Shown here in pieces: positions 62,869 through 64,000 of a stretch of DNA of 64,000 nucleotides. The notes under the pieces were generated by a model, which saw only the letters and a list, made by a program, of their open reading frames with translations, was not told the origin of the DNA and ran no database searches. A program made the translations under genes and the position numbers. This DNA is from Melastoma dodecandrum (taxonomy: Eukaryota; Streptophyta; Magnoliopsida; Myrtales; Melastomataceae), in the NCBI GenBank assembly GCA_029817715.1, contig JARUPY010000602.1:3303501-3367500 (forward strand). Direction: 5' to 3'. Position 1 is the stretch's first letter, and each line of letters begins with the position of its first letter.

Positions 62869-63432
62869 ATGCCTTGCTCCCTGCATCTCCACCGTGGCAC
62901 CATCCCCGCCGCGCCGCCCCCCCTCCCCGAGCCCCTTGCAGAGTACCACTCCCACCTCATCCGCCCCAACCAGTGCACCTCCACCGTGATCCAGCCCGTC
63001 AAGGCCCCCCTCCATGCCGTCTGGTCCCTCCTCCGCCGCTTCGACAACCCCCAGGCTTACAAGCACTTCCTCAAGAGCTGCCGGGTCATCGACGGGCACG
63101 GCGGCATCGGCACCCTGAGGGAGGTCCGCCTCGTCTCCGGCCTCCCTGCGGCCTGCAGCCGCGAGATGCTGGAGATCCTCGACGAGGAGAGCCACGTTAC
63201 CGGGTTCCGCATAGTCGGCGGGGACCACAGGCTAGAGAACTACCATTCCGTGACGACCGTGCACCGGGGGGAGGGAGAGGGCACGACCGAGGTGGTGGTG
63301 GTGGTGGAGTCGTACGTGGTGGACGTTCCTGAAGGGAACACGGAGGAGGAGACTCGCGTCTTTGTCGACACCATCGTGCGGTGCAACCTACGGTCGCTGG
63401 CCAGGATTGCCGCCGGACATATCCGTCCATAA
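62869..63432 (+). CDS. PYR/PYL abscisic acid receptor (PYL4-6 type)
   Basis: Intronless, 187 aa, START-fold. The gate loop is SGLPA (90-94), the latch GGDHRLENY (118-126), with the ABA-pairing Lys in YKHFLKSC (~65). Other marks are the PP2C-contact region and C-terminal helix [20 protein letters not shown]. In the ABA-bound form these cytosolic/nuclear receptors inhibit clade A PP2Cs and release SnRK2 kinases. The lack of introns and the N-terminal extension ([10 protein letters not shown]) point to the monomeric PYL4-6 group. A short Gly/Glu-rich insert (RGEGEGTTE) lengthens the loop after TTVH compared with most members. Coding GC is high relative to its AT-rich flanks. Confidence 0.94.
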   Translation: MPCSLHLHRGTIPAAPPPLPEPLAEYHSHLIRPNQCTSTVIQPVKAPLHAVWSLLRRFDNPQAYKHFLKSCRVIDGHGGIGTLREVRLVSGLPAACSREMLEILDEESHVTGFRIVGGDHRLENYHSVTTVHRGEGEGTTEVVVVVESYVVDVPEGNTEEETRVFVDTIVRCNLRSLARIAAGHIRP

Positions 63433-64000
63433 TAATGATAACAATAATAATTTTCTAAGATGAGTAGCTCTTTTTATTTTTTTTGGTAGAATAAATCATA
63501 TTTTGGACAAAACTTATTGATTTTAATTTTGGGGGGGGTGAATGTAATATAACATTATTGTTGTAATGGAAGCGCAAGTTGCAGCTGCCTTGTTCAAACA
63601 GTAGTTGTTGGCACGCGGTCATCGTTGTTGCTTTATATAAAAAAGAATAGGCTCGTGGAATTGAAGAATCGTGACATTTTTGGACCTCGTTCGATGAATG
63701 TAATGGACAAACCCCCCCCCCCCCCCCCAACTTGCATTTGGACTTCTTGTTTTGTTTCTCGAGTGATTTGGCACTGGATTTGAGACACGAAAACAGGCAT
63801 TGGAGGTTCATGCACCCACTGTCTGACACCCAGAAAGAAGTGCTTCTCTTGGAATCAAATGACGCCTAGGAATTCTAATTGTAGTTTATAATAATAGGCA
63901 CAACTTGCATGGGACAAATCCAGCTGTTAGGACCAAAACAATGTTCCTTCTCCTTCTCGAAAGAATTTGGGCAAGTTGATCTACGAAACAAAAGGGATGA
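63433..64000. other. 3' flank of the PYL gene to window end
   Basis: PYL 3' UTR and AT-rich DNA with a run of 17 C (63712-63728). No further gene is seen before the window ends. Confidence 0.45.

Overview
The window reads as nuclear DNA of a eudicot plant. Genes are split by short GT..AG introns, intergenic DNA is AT-rich, and the families are plant-specific (dirigent protein, alpha-expansin, chalcone isomerase-like, class III peroxidase, LBD, PYL, WEB). LTR retrotransposons carry initiator-Met-tRNA primer sites. I rebuilt exons by hand from splice sites and phase; every multi-exon model called CDS closes in frame.

Layout. 1-7.3 kb: a two-exon LRR receptor kinase (PXC2-like, +), a dirigent protein (+), and convergent to it a small type I membrane protein (-). 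8.0-9.3 kb: a decayed hAT transposase. 10.2-24.1 kb, all +: chalcone isomerase-like CHIL, a group I bZIP, an alpha-expansin, ribosomal protein eS26 and a TRM1-type tRNA methyltransferase. 24.2-26.9 kb (-): an IDA-like signalling peptide precursor and a WEB/DUF827 coiled-coil protein. 28.2-32.7 kb (+): a broken LBD15-like gene interrupted by a 3.7-kb Copia element. 35.1-36.2 kb (-): a class III peroxidase. 39.8-43.9 kb (-): a sororin-like cohesion gene and a small bHLH-like regulator. 50.8-52.8 kb (-): an AVT6-type amino acid transporter. 54.2 kb (+): a wound-induced/SnoaL-like protein. 55.5-62.2 kb: a CHX cation/H+ antiporter cluster with one apparently intact gene between two pseudogenes, one carrying a 580-bp TRIM. 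62.9 kb (+): an intronless PYR/PYL abscisic acid receptor.

From bZIP to AVT6 the gene order matches, as far as I recall, the duplicated Arabidopsis segments near At2g40420-At2g40620 and At3g56200-At3g56340. The middle of the window is therefore probably an old conserved eudicot block, with lineage-specific insertions between the conserved genes. The genes are independent plant loci, not an operon or one pathway.

Most interesting points: an internal duplication of two exons in the sororin-like gene; the Copia insertion that splits the LBD15-like reading frame with a clean 5-bp target duplication and itself lacks reverse transcriptase; the TRIM in a CHX copy; a CHIL start codon split by an intron; a wound-induced gene with no in-frame ATG; a variant IDA-like peptide; a miRNA-like hairpin; and many long poly(G)/poly(C) runs. 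I found no clear new multi-gene system.
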